The translations under genes and the position numbers were made by a program. This document shows, one piece after another, positions 11,775-23,571 of a DNA stretch of 64,000 nt; within the stretch, counting starts at the first letter, position 1; each line of letters opens with the position of its first letter. The notes under the pieces are model-generated. The model was not told where the DNA came from. It ran no database searches and saw only the letters and a program-made list of their open reading frames with translations. The stretch is from Pyrus communis (taxonomy: Eukaryota > Streptophyta > Magnoliopsida > Rosales > Rosaceae): assembly GCF_963583255.1 (NCBI RefSeq), contig NC_084817.1, positions 3,759,043 to 3,823,042 of the forward strand, read 5' to 3'.

Positions 11775-14598
11775 GTATATATAAACCACAATGGCAAGAG
11801 AAGATGCTTTATCATCATGATTGGCAATGCAAGTGGTGACTTTCGGAATAATATTATATTTCAGCTAGGGCTGTTGAAACATGCATGCAATGTATCTAAG
11901 CACTTCCCTCATTTCCCACTCCGAAAAGGGTAAGTCTTAGGCCATACAAAATGCATGCCCACTTCCATAATGGGTATATTTTCTTCCTACCCTACCATTT
12001 ATCATCATTCCCTGTTACTTGGTAAGCTACATAGCCAACAATACATCATCGATTCACATGTAATAACGATTAAGATAAGACTTGTAAATGAATGTATTGA
12101 CAAATTTAACTAACACTCCAAAGAAATCACCTCACACTCCTTTCTTATAAGAGCACAAGAGAAAGATGACATTTACAATCACTACACACTCCTGTCTTGC
12201 AGTGATGCTGATAGCAGTGTGTAGATAAAGCAAATGGGTGTTAAATGTTGAGCCATTTCTTTGTTGCAGAAAGCACAAATCGATCAAGGAGAAAAAGTGA
12301 AATCATAGCTTTACTTTTTTTGGTAAAAAAAAATAATGGCCGTCCTTAATTTGATTAATATTTGTTCAAAATCGTATTGGAGTCCTTTGAGGACCTGAGA
12401 TGCCATTTTGGAGCAATTGAATCTTTAAACATCTTGGAATTGTCTAGTCAAAGTTTCAGTATATCTGGGTTTTTTATACTTTAATTTTTAGGGTTTCAAG
12501 GTTTGGTCCTCCCGATTGTATGCAAAATCCCTCCAAAGAAAGGAAAAGTTTCCCAACTCACTTGAAAACTGTAATCCTGTTATTGCTCTGTCGAAGATGA
12601 CCTATCTAGTTTGTTAGCAGGACGGGGAAAAAGAAACGAGAAAGCTTTTCCGTGAAACAGAACTCACGGCCACGAGTTTGTTCTTAATCGGGTGTACTTT
12701 ATGATAAGTTATTAAGAATTTTAACCCGTTTGATTAATCCGACGATTGCGATAAATTTGTCCCTAACATCTCCACTCCAGAAACGATCCTTAGTTGAGCA
12801 TGACTGCATTTCAAGAAGCACCAAAATCTCTTGAATCTAGTTTTACCCTGCTAGATTATCACAATTTAATCTAAATGGGCTGCATAGACTTTCAGTTACG
12901 CATACAAATTTTACTTTATGCAGGTATCAAATCTAATCACATACTATACATTTCATTAGGGAATGTAACAAAGGCATGACGTCCCACAAACCACCCATCT
13001 TTGCACTGATAGGTCGCTTAGAGAGACTTGTGACATTGCCCTTGTCCTTGATATATTCCTTCTTTTGCATTTTCTTAGTTAATTATTATTCCAACAATAA
13101 AAATTAATTAATTATTATAAAGCATATATACTTTAAACCGCTTTAGCGCCGATTTTTTATCCTCTTTTTTTTTTTTTACGCCGGCTTGTGTACAGTATGA
13201 TCAAGAACAATGGATCTGTTGACCTATCATTGGCCAATTTGTGCGAAAGCAATTCTTCTTGTTCTTTTTCTTTTTCCAAAGGACTGGCCCTGCCACATTG
13301 CTTTATTAATTAAAGCTTAATTGTGATTTGCACTTAATTAGTTTATGATTTGATTAAGGAAGCATGGTGCTTTTGCATGTTCGACTTTGCAGATATATTT
13401 GTATCCCCGTGTTTTATTTGTGTCATGGATATTCAAGGCACTGTGCCCATTTCGGCCAATCCAGCTAGCAAATGGGGATACTGCTGATATCTGCATATGA
13501 TTTCAATGACAACAATGACTTAAGTATCATGTTTTAGTTACCAAAGATCGTAACAGCTTGGTCACTTTTTCATTTCCTAAGTTTCGTTCTTTTGAATAAC
13601 CTATGTATTCATTGGGTTTCTTATAGAGAAAGTGCCACATTTTGTATTAATTTATGCATGTGAATATAGGAACCACTCATGCATGCATGGACTATTATCT
13701 TTGGCTCTTATCCTTCACATTTATGGATGGCTAAAAATCACTCATTCACATGAACGGTTACGACTAAAATTCACTCACTTACATGGACAGCTAATCACTC
13801 ACACTATATTATTGGTGCAAATCTATATTGACTCTAAAAAAGGTCCATACGCCATCATCGCACAATACAATTTATTGTAATAAACTCTTAAAATGTATGC
13901 ATAAATTTGGTGCTAGGTTGGGACACAAAACAACAAGTACAAATTAAGTCCATAGAATATATTATTTAATATATGGAGGACAAGGCCAGAGGAGGAAAAG
14001 AGATAGGGCCTCATCCTTGATAGGAAGGGACGATCATAGATCAAAATAGAGGAGAAGAGCAGAGGATTGGAAGATTCATATGCCGTCGTCGCACAATACA
14101 ATTTCTTGTAAATAAACTCTTAAATGTATGCATACATTTGGTGCTAGGTTGGGACACAAAACAACATGTCCAAATTAAGTCCATAAATATATTATTTAAT
14201 ATGGAGGACAAGAGGCCAGAAGAGGAAAAGAAATAGGGCCTCGTCCTTTAAAGGAAGGGATTGTCACATATCAAAATAGGAGTAGGATTCTCTCCCTTCT
14301 TATTCTTATCTCCTTCCATCCCCTCCTCTCACACATGGTTTTTTATCTTATTACCTCTATAAAAAATCACAAGATGCATCGGTGACGTAACTGAATAAAT
14401 GTATATGGTTGGGGTTTGAACATTGGGGATGGGAAGAGATAAAGTTCTAGACGACTTTATTTTTCCTTTCTCTTCGATCTGTGATTAAAAATTAAAATGG
14501 CATTAAAATAATGGACGATGACCAATAGAAGATGAACCCAGATTTATTCCATACGCGATGCAACTCCTGTTACTCCTCCTCTTCTCTTTTTTTCCTTC

Positions 14599-14606
14599 TA
14601 TATAAA
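14599..14606 (+). promoter_or_regulatory. TATA box of MIR156 copy A
   Basis: TATATAAA in the context CTATATAAAGCCCAAACAGG, about 325 bp upstream of the stem-loop. Transcription would start near 14630. A donor-like CAAGGGTAAGATATT follows at about 14655. The same box and spacing recur in copy B. Confidence 0.7.
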
Positions 14607-14861
14607 GCCCAAACAGGCCTTGCAATTTCTCATATGAAAGCAAAGCAAAGCAAAACAAGGGTAAGATATTAGGGTTCCCTCAGCGGTGAGGATCCGAGGG
14701 TGAGTAGAGTGATAGATTGGGGTTCCCTTCCCGGTGAGGTCGAATAGAGCAACCCTACAGATTAGGGTTTGAAACCCTCCAAAAAAATAAAAAAAAGAAA
14801 TGTTTCAATCTCAGATAAAATTTGGGCGGTTGGGGATAAACAGCTAGGGTTTTTTGGAGGC

Positions 14862-14883
14862 CTCTCTCTCTCTCTCTCTCTCT
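14862..14883 (+). repeat. (CT)11 microsatellite upstream of MIR156 copy A
   Basis: An uninterrupted CT run of 22 bp inside the predicted pri-miRNA, about 45 bp before the mature miRNA. The copy-B counterpart is 42 bp, so the tract has changed length since duplication. Confidence 0.9.
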
Positions 14884-14920
14884 ATGTGCTGCAATATTGA
14901 AGAGAAGGTTTTAAAGGGTA

Positions 14921-15020
14921 AAGGGCGGTGACAGAAGAGAGTGAGCACACATGGTATTTTCTTGCATGCTGGGTCCATGCTCGAAGCTTTGCGTGCTTAC
15001 TCTCTATCTGTCGCCCCCAC
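14921..15020 (+). ncRNA. MIR156: MIR156 precursor hairpin, copy A
   Basis: The 5' arm carries TGACAGAAGAGAGTGAGCAC at 14929-14948, identical to canonical plant miR156. The 3' arm (about 14991-15014, GTGCTTACTCTCTATCTGTC) pairs with it along the whole mature sequence, with one bulged A and an extra G:U pair where copy B has G:C. The base of the stem continues with GGGCGG against CGCCCC. The loop is about 45 nt, normal for MIR156. miR156 guides cleavage and translational repression of SPL transcription factor mRNAs and maintains the juvenile phase; this is family knowledge. It has its own TATA box at 14599. A Ty1/copia element sits 1.04 kb downstream at 16063. Confidence 0.95.
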
Positions 15021-15585
15021 CTATCTCTCTCTCACTCTTTGAATCATGTTTGTTTTGTATATTTGCGTTTACAATTTTTCTTGAATTTTCTGCTTATAAA
15101 TTTACTCCCAGAAAATAACTACTGATCAGACGGAGTCGATGGGGGATCTAGACTGGATCATTAATTGCATCATGTTGTCGTGGTCAAAGATTTATAGATT
15201 TCGACATGTCGGTCTCGAACTATGTAGGGTTTAGGGATTAGGGTTTCTTAGGGTTTTTATTTTTATTTTTTATTTATTGCCATCGAAATCCCTTTATATT
15301 AGGCATTAAATTTGTTGCTGACTTCAAGTCCGTATTCAGAAGCAAAGAATTAAAAATTATCCCCATTTGGTAGGCAGGTGAATTTTGTTCTCTCTTGTCA
15401 TAATTGGTACAATACCATAAGGTTGAAAGCTGAAAATTTATCTTTATGGACACAAAAGCTCTGAAGTCTGACCTGACTTTCATTAACGAATTATGAACTG
15501 TATTCATCGTATCAGGCTTCCTTACATGGGTCAGAACAGTCGAGACATGACATCGATATGTCATATAAACCCTCAGATCTATGAG

Positions 15586-15620
15586 GTAAGTTTTTTTTTT
15601 TTTTTTTTCTCTTGATGCAG
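15586..15620 (+). other. shortened candidate intron in pri-MIR156 copy A
   Basis: GTAAGT (15586) followed by a T run and CTTGATGCAG (ending 15620) looks like an intron but is only 35 bp. The copy-B equivalent (32589-32654) is 66 bp with the same borders and an A/T-mixed interior. Plant introns under about 60 bp are rarely spliced, so copy A may have lost this splice. Whether either is spliced is inference. Confidence 0.4.
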
Positions 15621-16062
15621 TAAATTTTGCAATGGTAGCGCTTGTTGGCCTAATTTGCAGCTAAATCTGGAATATTCTGGTGAAGTGAAGTTCTTTGGGA
15701 GAAGAATTTCCGTACTATACATATTGGTTGCCATGATAGCGGTGTTTATGTGTCCGTCTTTCGTTGGCGTAACTTCTACCATCAGGTTGTTGATCGTGAA
15801 GAACCCCTTCCGCATGTAGCCCTTTCTTCCTTGGGGCAGGTCTTGTAGCTTGAAGCCATAGCTGTTCTTGCAAACAGGCACTGGAGATTTGAAAACCTAG
15901 CAGTTTCTAAGATTTATGTAATGCTATTGTGACAAATTAACTGTATTTATTGGAAACATATTCAATATTTCATTTATCCCAGACTGTTTTTGAAGTTTTC
16001 TTCCACTGATTATGTTGATTAACATCTGGAAAGATAATTTATGTAAAATAAAAACTCGAAGA

Positions 16063-16212
16063 TGTTAGACAAATAGGAAAGTAGTTAGACTTAAATTATG
16101 ATTGTACTCCTAACTTGTAGGAGGAATCCTTGCTAATCAAGGAATGTAATTGTATATGTACTTATTCACGTATCAATGAAATATACATTCAGCCATATAC
16201 TCTTTTTCTATA
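16063..16212 (+). repeat. left (5') LTR of the copia element
   Basis: 150 bp, starting TGTTAGAC and ending CTATA. It differs from the right LTR at four sites, all transitions, including the terminal CA, which here reads TA. The three internal sites are TATG/TATA, CACG/CATG and AGCC/AGTC. Confidence 0.95.
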
Positions 16213-16288
16213 TGGTATACAGAGCAGGTTTAAAACCCTAGCTCTATTTTTCCCTTTTTTTTCTCAGCAGCCATATTTGTTGTTCACC

Positions 16289-19200
16289 ATGGGGGACTCA
16301 TCTTCCTCTGATGGCACCAACCCCTTTTACCTTCATCATTCAGACCATCGCAACCTTGTCATTGTCTCCAAAAAATTAAATGGTGATAACTACACATCAT
16401 GGTCCCGTTGTATGCAGATTTCCTTGAGTGCCAAGAACAAACTTGGCTTTATCACTGGAGATGTTCATGAACCTTTTTCCTCCAATGATCCTGATGCTCA
16501 TGCAGCATGGCATCGCTGCAATGACATAATTCTTTCTTGGATTCTTCATTCACTGGAACCTGGCCTTGCAGAATCCGTGCTATTTTCCACCACTGCCAAG
16601 GAAGTGTGGGACGATCTTCGCAAACAGTTTTCTCAGAGCAACGCTCCTCGCATCTTCCAACTCAACCGTGAACTTGCTACAATTTCTCAAGGTTCATCTT
16701 CCGTCTCCGCCTATTTCACTTGTCTCAAAGCTCTCTGGGATGAACTTGCTTCATATAGTGACGGCTGCACGTGTTCTTGTGGAACCAAGCATGAACGGCA
16801 ACAACTTATGCAATTTCTCATGGGTCTCCACGAATCTTTTTTCTGCTGTTCGTGACCAAATCCTTTTGATGAATCCTTTACCCACTGTTCGTCAAGCATG
16901 TTCCTTTGTTTCTCAGGTTGAGAAACAACGCTCCTTGGGCTCTGTCCATCCCACCGATTCCTTCGCTACATGGTCGTGCGTAGTTCTTCCCACAACTCCT
17001 CAGACCGATCACCGCTTCATTGCACCAACTGTGACTACGATTTCCATACTCGTGAGACATGTCATAAGCTTCATGGCTATCTCGTTGACCACCATTTTCA
17101 TGGGAAGCCATGGAGACCACCAAGTCGCATGCCCACATCTGCCGGTTCCTCTCGCAGCAGTAATGCTGCTTCTTCTGCACGCAGTGCACTAGCTACTTCT
17201 CGGCCTTCTAGCAACTCAAGGCATTCCTCAGGTAGCAACTCCTCCCAGCGTTCTCCATCATCTGCCCACAATGTGCAAGGCTCTCCAAGCCTTCAGGACT
17301 TGCAGTTAGCCATGCTAAATTTGTCCGCTGATCAATATAATTGTCTTCTCGCTGCCCTTGCCGATCCCGCAGCCTCATTGTCGCCTTCTCCTCAAGCTCA
17401 TGCCATCTCTAGTGATGACTTTGCCAAAGGTTTGCTGCCTGTTGCTCCATGTCATGGTCAATGGATCCTTGACAATGGCGCCACAATTCATATTACTTCA
17501 TCCTCTTCCGATTTGGTTAATACTTTTGCTTCACTTTTGCCGTCTGTTTCCTTACCTAGTGGTGCCACAGCTCCAATTACATTAACTGGCACTCTTCGCT
17601 TAAACTCCTCGATTGATTTGAAAGATGTTTTATGTGTCCCTAATTTTAAAGTGGACCTTTTATCGGTTGGTAAGCTTACAGATGGTTTATCTTGTTCCGT
17701 GACCTTTTTTCTATCTTGGTGTATTTTGCAGGACTTGGTTTCGAAAGCGACGACTGGTGTGGGTAAGCGACGTGGCGACCTTTATTACCTCGTGGCCCTT
17801 GCCTCTTTTATCCCCACCCGCCAACCTCTATGCAACATCATTACCATACCATCCTCCCTCTGGCATAAGCGCCTCGGTCATCCCTCTCCAACCCGTTTAC
17901 AAGTTTTAGCCTCTAGTTTTCTTAATTGTTCTTTGGATTCTAGTCATGTTTGTGATATTTGTCATTTGGTGAAACAGACTTGTCAACCTTTTGGTTTAAG
18001 TTCAATTTCAACGACATTTCCTTTTTCATTAATTCATTGTGATATTTGTGGTCTAAATCATCAATCTTCCCTTATTGGCGCTCATTATTTTTTTAGTATT
18101 GTGGATGATTTTTCTTGTTTGACATGGGTCTTCTTAATGAAGCATAAATCCGACACTCAACAAATTCTCAAACATTTTTTTGCCTATGTTCTTACCCAAT
18201 TTAACACCAAAATTAAAAGCATTCGTACTGATAATGGAGGGCAATTTTATTCTCTTCGCAATTTTTTCTCTGAAAATGGAGTTGTTTTCCTAACTTCTTG
18301 CATTTACACACCCCAACAAAAATGGCGTTGTTGAACACAAACATAGACACTTCCTTGAAACCGATCGCGCCCTTCGGTTTCAATCACATCTTCCCCTCAA
18401 ATTTTGGGGCGAATGTGTACTCACTACCGCCTATACCATTAATCATCTTCCTACCCGCCTTCTCCATAACAATCACCCTTCGAGGTCCTCCATAATAAAC
18501 CACCGCTCTATGATCACTTCCGTATTTTCGGTTGTTTAGCCTATGCCACATCCGTGATTCCCACCACTAAGTTCTCTCCTAGGGCTCACCGTTGTACCTT
18601 TATTGGTTACCCTAATGGCCAAAAGACTTATAAACTATATGACCTTAAAACACATCGCCCCTTCACTAGTCGGGATGTAATTTTTCATGAAGACTCATTT
18701 CCTTTTGCTTCACCTATCACTACCCCTATCACGGTTTCTCAACCCACTACCGTCTCACTTCCCGTTCCCCCATTTTTGGACTTCCTTTTCCCACCCCCAC
18801 TAAGGGCCTTACACCACCACCTGCTGCCTTATTCCCCATTACTCCACATATTCCTAACTCCCCTATACCCACACCTTTATCCATCGAACCACATGCTTCC
18901 ATTTCCCCACCCACGGCCCTACCTGCTACCCCACCACCTCTTGACACCTTGCCCCACGTGCCCTCTGTTGCCCCGTCACAACCCACCCATGTATCTTCCC
19001 ATTCTCATGCACCCCTACCTTATTTAAAAAAACTATGTTTGCTCGCAGGTGATTCTGCCCTTACACCCATCCTTGACTTCGCAACCAGGTTTTATCAAAG
19101 GTACGCGTTATCCCCTCTATAATTATATTTCTTACCACCTTTTATCTCATAATCATCTTTCATATATCTACTCCATGAGTCGGGGTGTAAAACCATCTTC

Positions 19201-20690
19201 TTTTGCAAAAGCTACTAGGGACCCTAACTGGCGTCTTGCTATGATCAAGGAACTTGACACTTTACATGTCAACTGTACTTGGACCATGACTACCCTGCCC
19301 CCCCTCCCCCCGGCGGCGGCGAAGTTCCTATTTATTATAAATGGGTGTATAAACTTAAGCATAATTTAGATGGTTCCATTAAGCGTTATAAAGCTCGTTT
19401 GGTTGCCAAGAGTTTTACACAGGTCGAAGGTATCGATTATCATGATACATTTTCCCCTATTGCTAAGATGATCATTGTGCGCTGTCTTCTTGCACTTGCT
19501 GCTAGTCAATCTTGGTCTATCCACCAACTCAATGTCCATAATGCTTTCTTGCATAGTGATTTGAATGAGGAAATCTATATGTCTCCTCCTTCTGGTCTTC
19601 GGTGACAGAAGGAGAATCTTGTGTGTCACCTCCACAAGTCCCTTTATGGTCCCAAGCAGGCTTCTCACCAATGGTTTACCAAGCTCACTAGTGTCATTCT
19701 TTCTGCTGGGTTTCAACAATTCAAGGCTGACTATTCATTGTTTACAAAAAAGTCAGGTACTTATTTTATAGCCTTGCTCATTTATGTGGATGGTATTATG
19801 ATAACAGGCAATAATGTGGGTGCAATTGATTCTTTGAAACTCTTTCTCCATGATCACTTTCAGTTTAAGGATCTTGGTGATTTAAAATATTTTCTGGGTA
19901 TTGAGGTTTCTCGATCCAAACGTGGCATTTATATTTCTCAGAGTAAATATGCATTAGAAATTCTTAAGGATTATGGCTTCCTGGGAGCACAACCCATTGC
20001 ATTTCCTATGGATGATACAAAATTATCTGACAAAAGGGAACTTCTCAAGGATCTTGAAAAGTATTGGCGTCTAATAGGACAGTTAATTTATCTCACAATA
20101 ACCCAGCCAAATATCACCTACCCTGTACATGTTCTAAGTCGTTTCATGCATGAGCCGCGTATTCCTCATATGGATGATGAGCTTCGAGTTGTTCGTTATT
20201 TGAAGTCTACTCCGAGTCAAGGCTTATTATTCCATTTTAACAGTCAAATCAAGTCAATTGCTTTTTGTGATTCTGATTGGGCTGGTTGTCTTATTACTCG
20301 CCACTCGATTACTAGCTACTGTGTTTTCTTGGGAAATTCTTTGATTTCGTGGAGGACAAAGCGACAGAAAACTATTTCACTTTCTTCTGCTGAAGCGGTA
20401 TAGAGCTATGGCAGGTGCTTGTTGTGAGGTAATTTGGCTGCATTTTTTATTGAATGATTTGAACATTCCCTTAATTGGTCCGTCTATTTTATTCTATTAT
20501 AATCAAGCGGCATTGCATATAGCTGCCATTTTTGTTTTTCATGAGACATGATAAGATTGTTGATGGCACTATAACTACCAACTATGTTGGTACGGCACAC
20601 CAGTTGGCGGACTTGTTTATGAAGCCTCTTGGAAAGGAGAAGTTTTCGAATATGTTACGCAAGTTGGGAGTTCTTGACATTCACTCTCCA
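16289..20690 (+). pseudogene. decayed copia gag-pol
   Basis: The gag-like start is at 16289 (MGDSSSSDGTNPFYLHH), with a UBN2-type gag domain, a CCHC knuckle (CTNCDYDFHTRETC, CX2CX4HX4C) near 17020, a protease motif WILDNGAT (Asn in place of the usual Ser) near 17461, a GAG-pre-integrase LWHKRLGHPS near 17860, an integrase core with DNGGQF near 18230, reverse transcriptase ([11 protein letters not shown], then YVDG where YVDD is usual, near 19783) and RNase H ending SLSSAEAV near 20390. Breaks are an extra T near 16837, a further frame change before 16970, an extra A near 18318, TGA near 19603, and two missing bases near 20398 giving a stop. The element cannot make its own proteins. Confidence 0.93.
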
Positions 20691-20703
20691 ACTTGAGGGG
20701 GAG

Positions 20704-20853
20704 TGTTAGACAAATAGGAAAGTAGTTAGACTTAAATTATGATTGTACTCCTAACTTGTAGGAGGAATCCTTGCTAATCAAGGAATGTAATTGTATATAT
20801 ACTTATTCATGTATCAATGAAATATACATTCAGTCATATACTCTTTTTCTACA
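20704..20853 (+). repeat. right (3') LTR of the copia element
   Basis: 150 bp, TGTTAGAC...TTTCTACA, preceded by the GAGGGGGAG polypurine tract and followed by the GAAGA target duplication. It keeps the canonical CA end that the left LTR has lost. Confidence 0.95.
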
Positions 20854-22199
20854 GAAGAAAATAATAAGACCATTTCTGATTGATCCACGGATTTTCCAAT
20901 GGAGATCGATACCAATATAACTAATTATTGATGGTTTTATCTCATTACTGGATTTATTTGATTGATTGATTCGTAGTGTAAGTGATTTTGTTCTAGCAAA
21001 TAAGTAAAATATTGATGATTGATTCGTAGTGCTTATTTCTCTGGTCTAATGGTATTTCTATTTATTTGTAGATAAGGGCCTAATTTTACCTCGCATTCAT
21101 TCATGTTCAAATGAGGATTCTGTGTTTGATTTATTGATATTTTATGCTTATTACAACATAAACTCTTAAACAAAGCAAAAAGATAAACAAGAGATATCTC
21201 AAGACACATTAATGACAAACTAATTCCCCTCCCCATAAAATTCTGGTATTGCATGAGGTGATATCGTATTTTTGGTTTCGGGTCCAATCAAAACGGGTGA
21301 TTGGGGAAGGAGAGATAGGTCCATTCACGAACACTATTGGTTCGTTCACTCCTGCAGGAACGACGGTAGCCTGATTATCAGCTGAACTACATAATCAAAG
21401 GATCCACAAAGGCCTGGAATTAATAAAATTGCCCCTTGTCGTGTTGGGCATGGTCTATTAGCTTCAAATCTAGCATGTCTTGACTCTCTAGTCTCTGTCC
21501 CATTGCAAGGAATCCTCAAGAAGTCCTCAACTTAATGACAGCATGAGCTTCGGTGCTACTACGTGTATGCCAAAACATAGCTTGTGACACCAAGAAATGC
21601 ATCTGATACTTCTATTAATTTGTGTTTTAGGTAATAAATGGGAAGCGAACGTATGTTCTTTGAAATCTGTTATTTATGTTATTAGTCCTATTTTTGTGTA
21701 TTTTATTATGAAAAGTGATATTTTTTTATACAATGATTTTAATATCGAACTCATCATTCGCTAGTTTTGAACTTAACATTTCTCACTTACAAGTGATGAG
21801 AAACACTACCAAACTGTAGTACTAAGTGTAAAGAAAATTTAGAATTAGAGATCTATTGTTTATGTTATATACTAGGTCCATTTATATGTGGATATTATCA
21901 TGAAAAGTAGTTATTTAAAATCTCATTATTTATCATAGATTGAAAAAACAGTTCCTCATTTGTTTTTAATAAAAGTGATATGACTGGAGAAATTGAATAC
22001 AAGATATCCGTACACCAGTAAATGCCCTTAACCACTAACCTTTCATAATATTTTTTCACATAGCAGAAAAAACGTTGGAGTTATGTAGTATTGTGACAAT
22101 AATACAGTTTCGAGGCCACAAAAACTAGGTGTTTTTTGTGCTCCATAATACTAATTTGTATTCACGGTGACAAACCTAAAAATATTTAACTTACTACTA

Positions 22200-23028
22200 A
22201 GAGCTAATTTGGTATTGCTGTGTTTTTTTTTTTTTTTTTTTAAACTGCTTCTGCCGTGTTATGAAAATAAACAACTATAAAATAAAGTTGTTGAGTGTTT
22301 GGTAAACTTTTTTATGTAAAACTAGTTTTAATATAAAAAAATAAAAAATAGTGTCTAAGTGTTTGGTAAACTTTTCTATAAATTGCTTTGAATATATTAA
22401 ATGACTAAAAAGGATATGGTATTTAATGTGATATCATAATTGTTAAAGACAATAATGTAGGGGCAAAAACTGTAATTTTGTAAAACGGGTATATTTGCCA
22501 TTTGAAAATTTCATTACATGAGCAATGATTACTATGCTTTGAAAAGAAAAAGAAAAAACATTTTTTTTAGAAGCATGGTAGATCATGCTTCTTGTCACAT
22601 CCCGGCCCGGGGCGAATCACTTCCCGGGTCCGCTCCACCACCGTAGCACGATATTGTCCGCTTTGGGCTTACCATTCCCTCACGGTTTTATTTTTGGGAA
22701 CTCACGAACAACTTCCCAGTGGGTCACCCATCATGGGATTGCTCTAGCCCCCTTCTCGCTTAACTTCGGAGTTCCTACGGAACTCGAAGCCAGTGAGCTC
22801 CCAAAAGGCCTCGTGTTAGGTAGAGATGTGAATTTACATTTAAGGATCACTCCCCTGGGCGATGTGGGATGTCACACTTCTGTTTTTCTATGCTTTTTTA
22901 TTATCATTGTCAACAGTTTTTTAAACAAGCACTTTTTTTTTTTTTTTTTTTTTACCAAACACATTTAATGTTCCAGATTTTTTAATAAGCTGTTTTTTTT
23001 TAAAGTACCACAATCTCAAACCAGCCCT
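22200..23028. mobile_element. hAT-like MITE in copy A, split by a Cassandra LTR
   Basis: The left end AGAGCTAATTTGGTATTGCT and the right end ACAATCTCAAACCAGCCCTA (reverse complement TAGGGCTGGTTTGAGATTGT) form imperfect terminal inverted repeats of the GGGCTGGTTTGG-ATTGCTGTG type. Net length without the Cassandra insert is about 540 bp. It is shared with copy B (36886-37402), so it pre-dates the duplication. The short third remnant at 37516-37740 lacks it. Confidence 0.65.
22593..22876 (-). mobile_element. Cassandra TRIM solo LTR with 5S rRNA-like core
   Basis: A 284-bp TG...CA unit flanked by a perfect 5-bp duplication CTTCT (22588-22592 and 22877-22881). On the minus strand it starts TGTGACATCCCACATCGCCC and contains AACTCCGAAGTTAAGCG and GATGGGTGACCCACTGGGAA, both matching the 3' half of plant 5S rRNA. 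That is the hallmark of Cassandra terminal-repeat retrotransposons in miniature. It is inserted inside the hAT-like MITE of copy A. Copy B at about 37255-37290 is the empty site. It encodes no protein. The 5S-like part could recruit TFIIIA/Pol III, as known for the family. Confidence 0.93.
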
Positions 23029-23149
23029 AAAAGAAATAATAGAAGGTTTACACCCAAAATGCAATGTGATGAAACGAAAAGCCCTAAACACTAGAGGAGT
23101 CAGCCATTTGCAAATTGCATGGATCTTAACTAACAAACCATGGCAATTA

Positions 23150-23480
23150 CTCTCTAACCATACCGAATGAACAAATTATCTGCAAAAGGATCGAGAAATT
23201 CAACGAGCTAGCATAATTAAATTAGTTCCTAAAAGGAATTAAACAAATAAAAACAGAGCCAACCTGATCGCAGTTGGGAGTTGGACGGACTGATGCGTTT
23301 TATTGACGGGATTGTGGATTGAATCAGGGTTAGGGTTTTCCCAAACTCCTCGGATCTCTGTGTGTGTAATATTGGTTAGAGGAGTTGAGGAGAAAAGCAG
23401 CAATGCAAAAGAAGAAGACTAGAGAAGGTGAAAGAGCTGTACGTGAAGATTATCGGATAGGGAAATTATGTGACGGATCT
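23150..23480 (-). promoter_or_regulatory. orphan duplicate of the eIF4A promoter and 5'UTR exon
   Basis: This matches 7365-7660 almost base for base, including the AACCCTAACCCTGATTCAAT 5'UTR block (minus strand) and the donor after CTGCGATCAG. No eIF4A coding exon follows on the minus strand. A transcript from here would run into the 3' end of copy A (MITE and Cassandra LTR). Confidence 0.7.
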
Positions 23481-23571
23481 TCGATGGATTAATATTTTAA
23501 TTTTCCGGTTTTGCCCTTGTAATTTTGTTTTTATTTCAAGTTTTCGGTTCAATCCCCACCGATGCACTCTA

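Larger units (their letters stand above)
16063..20853 (+). mobile_element. full-length, coding-defective Ty1/copia LTR retrotransposon
   Basis: A 4791-bp element bounded by 150-bp LTRs. It has a perfect 5-bp target-site duplication GAAGA (16058-16062 and 20854-20858), and copy B shows the uninterrupted empty site (CTCGAAGAAAATAATAAG near 33087). A primer-binding site TGGTATACAGAGC follows the left LTR, resembling the usual initiator-Met tRNA site with one extra base. A polypurine tract TTGAGGGGGAG precedes the right LTR. Domain order is gag, protease, integrase, reverse transcriptase, RNase H, as in Ty1/copia. It inserted after the duplication, downstream of MIR156 copy A. Confidence 0.97.
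7323..23142. repeat. tandem duplication, copy A (MIR156 block)
   Basis: The copy starts at GCAATTACTC near 7323, in the intron side of the eIF4A 5' region, and ends near 23142, where the same sequence starts again as copy B. Collinear matches run through the whole unit: eIF4A 5'UTR/promoter (7370-7660 with 23160-23480), 9600-9890 with 25446-25730, 11340-11510 with 27375-27545, 13630-13820 with 30207-30405, 14580-16062 with 31560-33095, and 21600-23140 with 34025-37515. Between 15881 and 16062 I count two mismatches with copy B. Apart from MIR156, the intergenic parts (about 7.9-14.5 kb) hold no gene I can support. Copy-specific insertions are listed separately. Confidence 0.93.

Noticed and set aside
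15579..15881. Antisense open frame near MIR156 A (and 32634-32914 in B)
   Set aside because: The frame is broken in copy B, starts nowhere convincing, and its C-terminus is a poly-Lys run from the T tract of the candidate intron.
18747..18986. Gly-rich minus-strand frame inside the copia element
   Set aside because: It is the shadow of the Pro-rich linker between integrase and reverse transcriptase.
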